5,972 bases of DNA, taken from NCBI GenBank assembly GCA_041484095.1, contig JBGPGW010000228.1, positions 1 to 5,972 of the forward strand, read 5' to 3'. The DNA comes from JBGPGW01 sp041484095 (GTDB lineage Bacteria > Pseudomonadota > Alphaproteobacteria > CADEGL01). Positions 5,874 through 5,972 of this stretch are shown one piece after another. Each line of letters starts with the position of its first letter. The stretch's first letter is position 1. The notes under the pieces are model-generated. The model saw only the letters and a program-made list of their open reading frames with translations, was not told the DNA's origin and made no database searches. Made by a program: the position numbers and the translations under genes.

Positions 5874-5972
5874 CCCTCCGAAGACCGTTCACCCTCCGAA
5901 GACCGTTCACCCTCCGAAGACCGTTCACCCTCCGAAGACCGTTCACCCTCCGAAGACCGTTCACCCTCCGAA
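5874..5972. repeat. perfect 18-bp tandem repeat array, 5.5 copies, continuing past the window
   Basis: The unit CCCTCCGAAGACCGTTCA is repeated without a single mismatch at 5874, 5892, 5910, 5928 and 5946, with half a unit from 5964 to the end. Because 18 is a multiple of three, several frames stay open across it (for example NGLRRV on the minus strand), but there is no start-site context or recognised protein, so I treat it as an intergenic minisatellite. Confidence 0.95.

Noticed and set aside
5749..5964. Minus-strand frame encoding repeated NGLRRV
   Set aside because: It consists of the 18-bp array plus the palindromic elements; periodic open frames are expected for a unit divisible by three, and there is no start context.
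5874..5972. CRISPR array
   Set aside because: The units are contiguous 18-mers with no unique spacers between them.

Overview
The window is a GC-rich stretch of chromosome, most likely from an alphaproteobacterium. The gene order tRNA-Leu, tig, clpP, clpX is a common housekeeping arrangement there, and the ClpP, ClpX and trigger factor sequences look alphaproteobacterial (inference from family knowledge; order or genus cannot be fixed by eye). Every gene lies on the minus strand, so the biological reading direction runs from high to low coordinates.

In that direction the window holds five things. First, about 340 bases of intergenic DNA (5636-5972) with a perfect 18-bp tandem array that runs off the edge, plus three related palindromic REP-like elements. 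Second, a 787-residue thiamine-diphosphate enzyme of the homodimeric pyruvate dehydrogenase E1 / MdeB-like family, often annotated simply as transketolase (3272-5635). Third, a tRNA-Leu with anticodon UAG and an encoded CCA end (3092-3177). Fourth, tig for trigger factor (1597-3018) and clpP for the Clp peptidase (909-1562), closely spaced and probably one transcript. Fifth, the first part of clpX (1-674), cut by the window edge, with its own leader.

The tRNA-tig-clpP-clpX block links synthesis, folding and turnover of proteins. Trigger factor binds nascent chains at the ribosome exit. ClpX unfolds substrates and feeds them into the ClpP chamber. The E1-like enzyme upstream belongs to central carbon or 2-oxoacid metabolism and has no evident functional tie to the protease block.

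No new multi-gene system was found. The most notable observations are: a single in-frame TAG in clpX that replaces the Walker A lysine codon while the frame on both sides is perfectly conserved; a roughly 68-base AT-rich patch of atypical codons inside the E1 gene; and the repeat cluster at the window end, where one element copy shows paired changes that keep its hairpin and the neighbouring 18-bp array shares a core with it.
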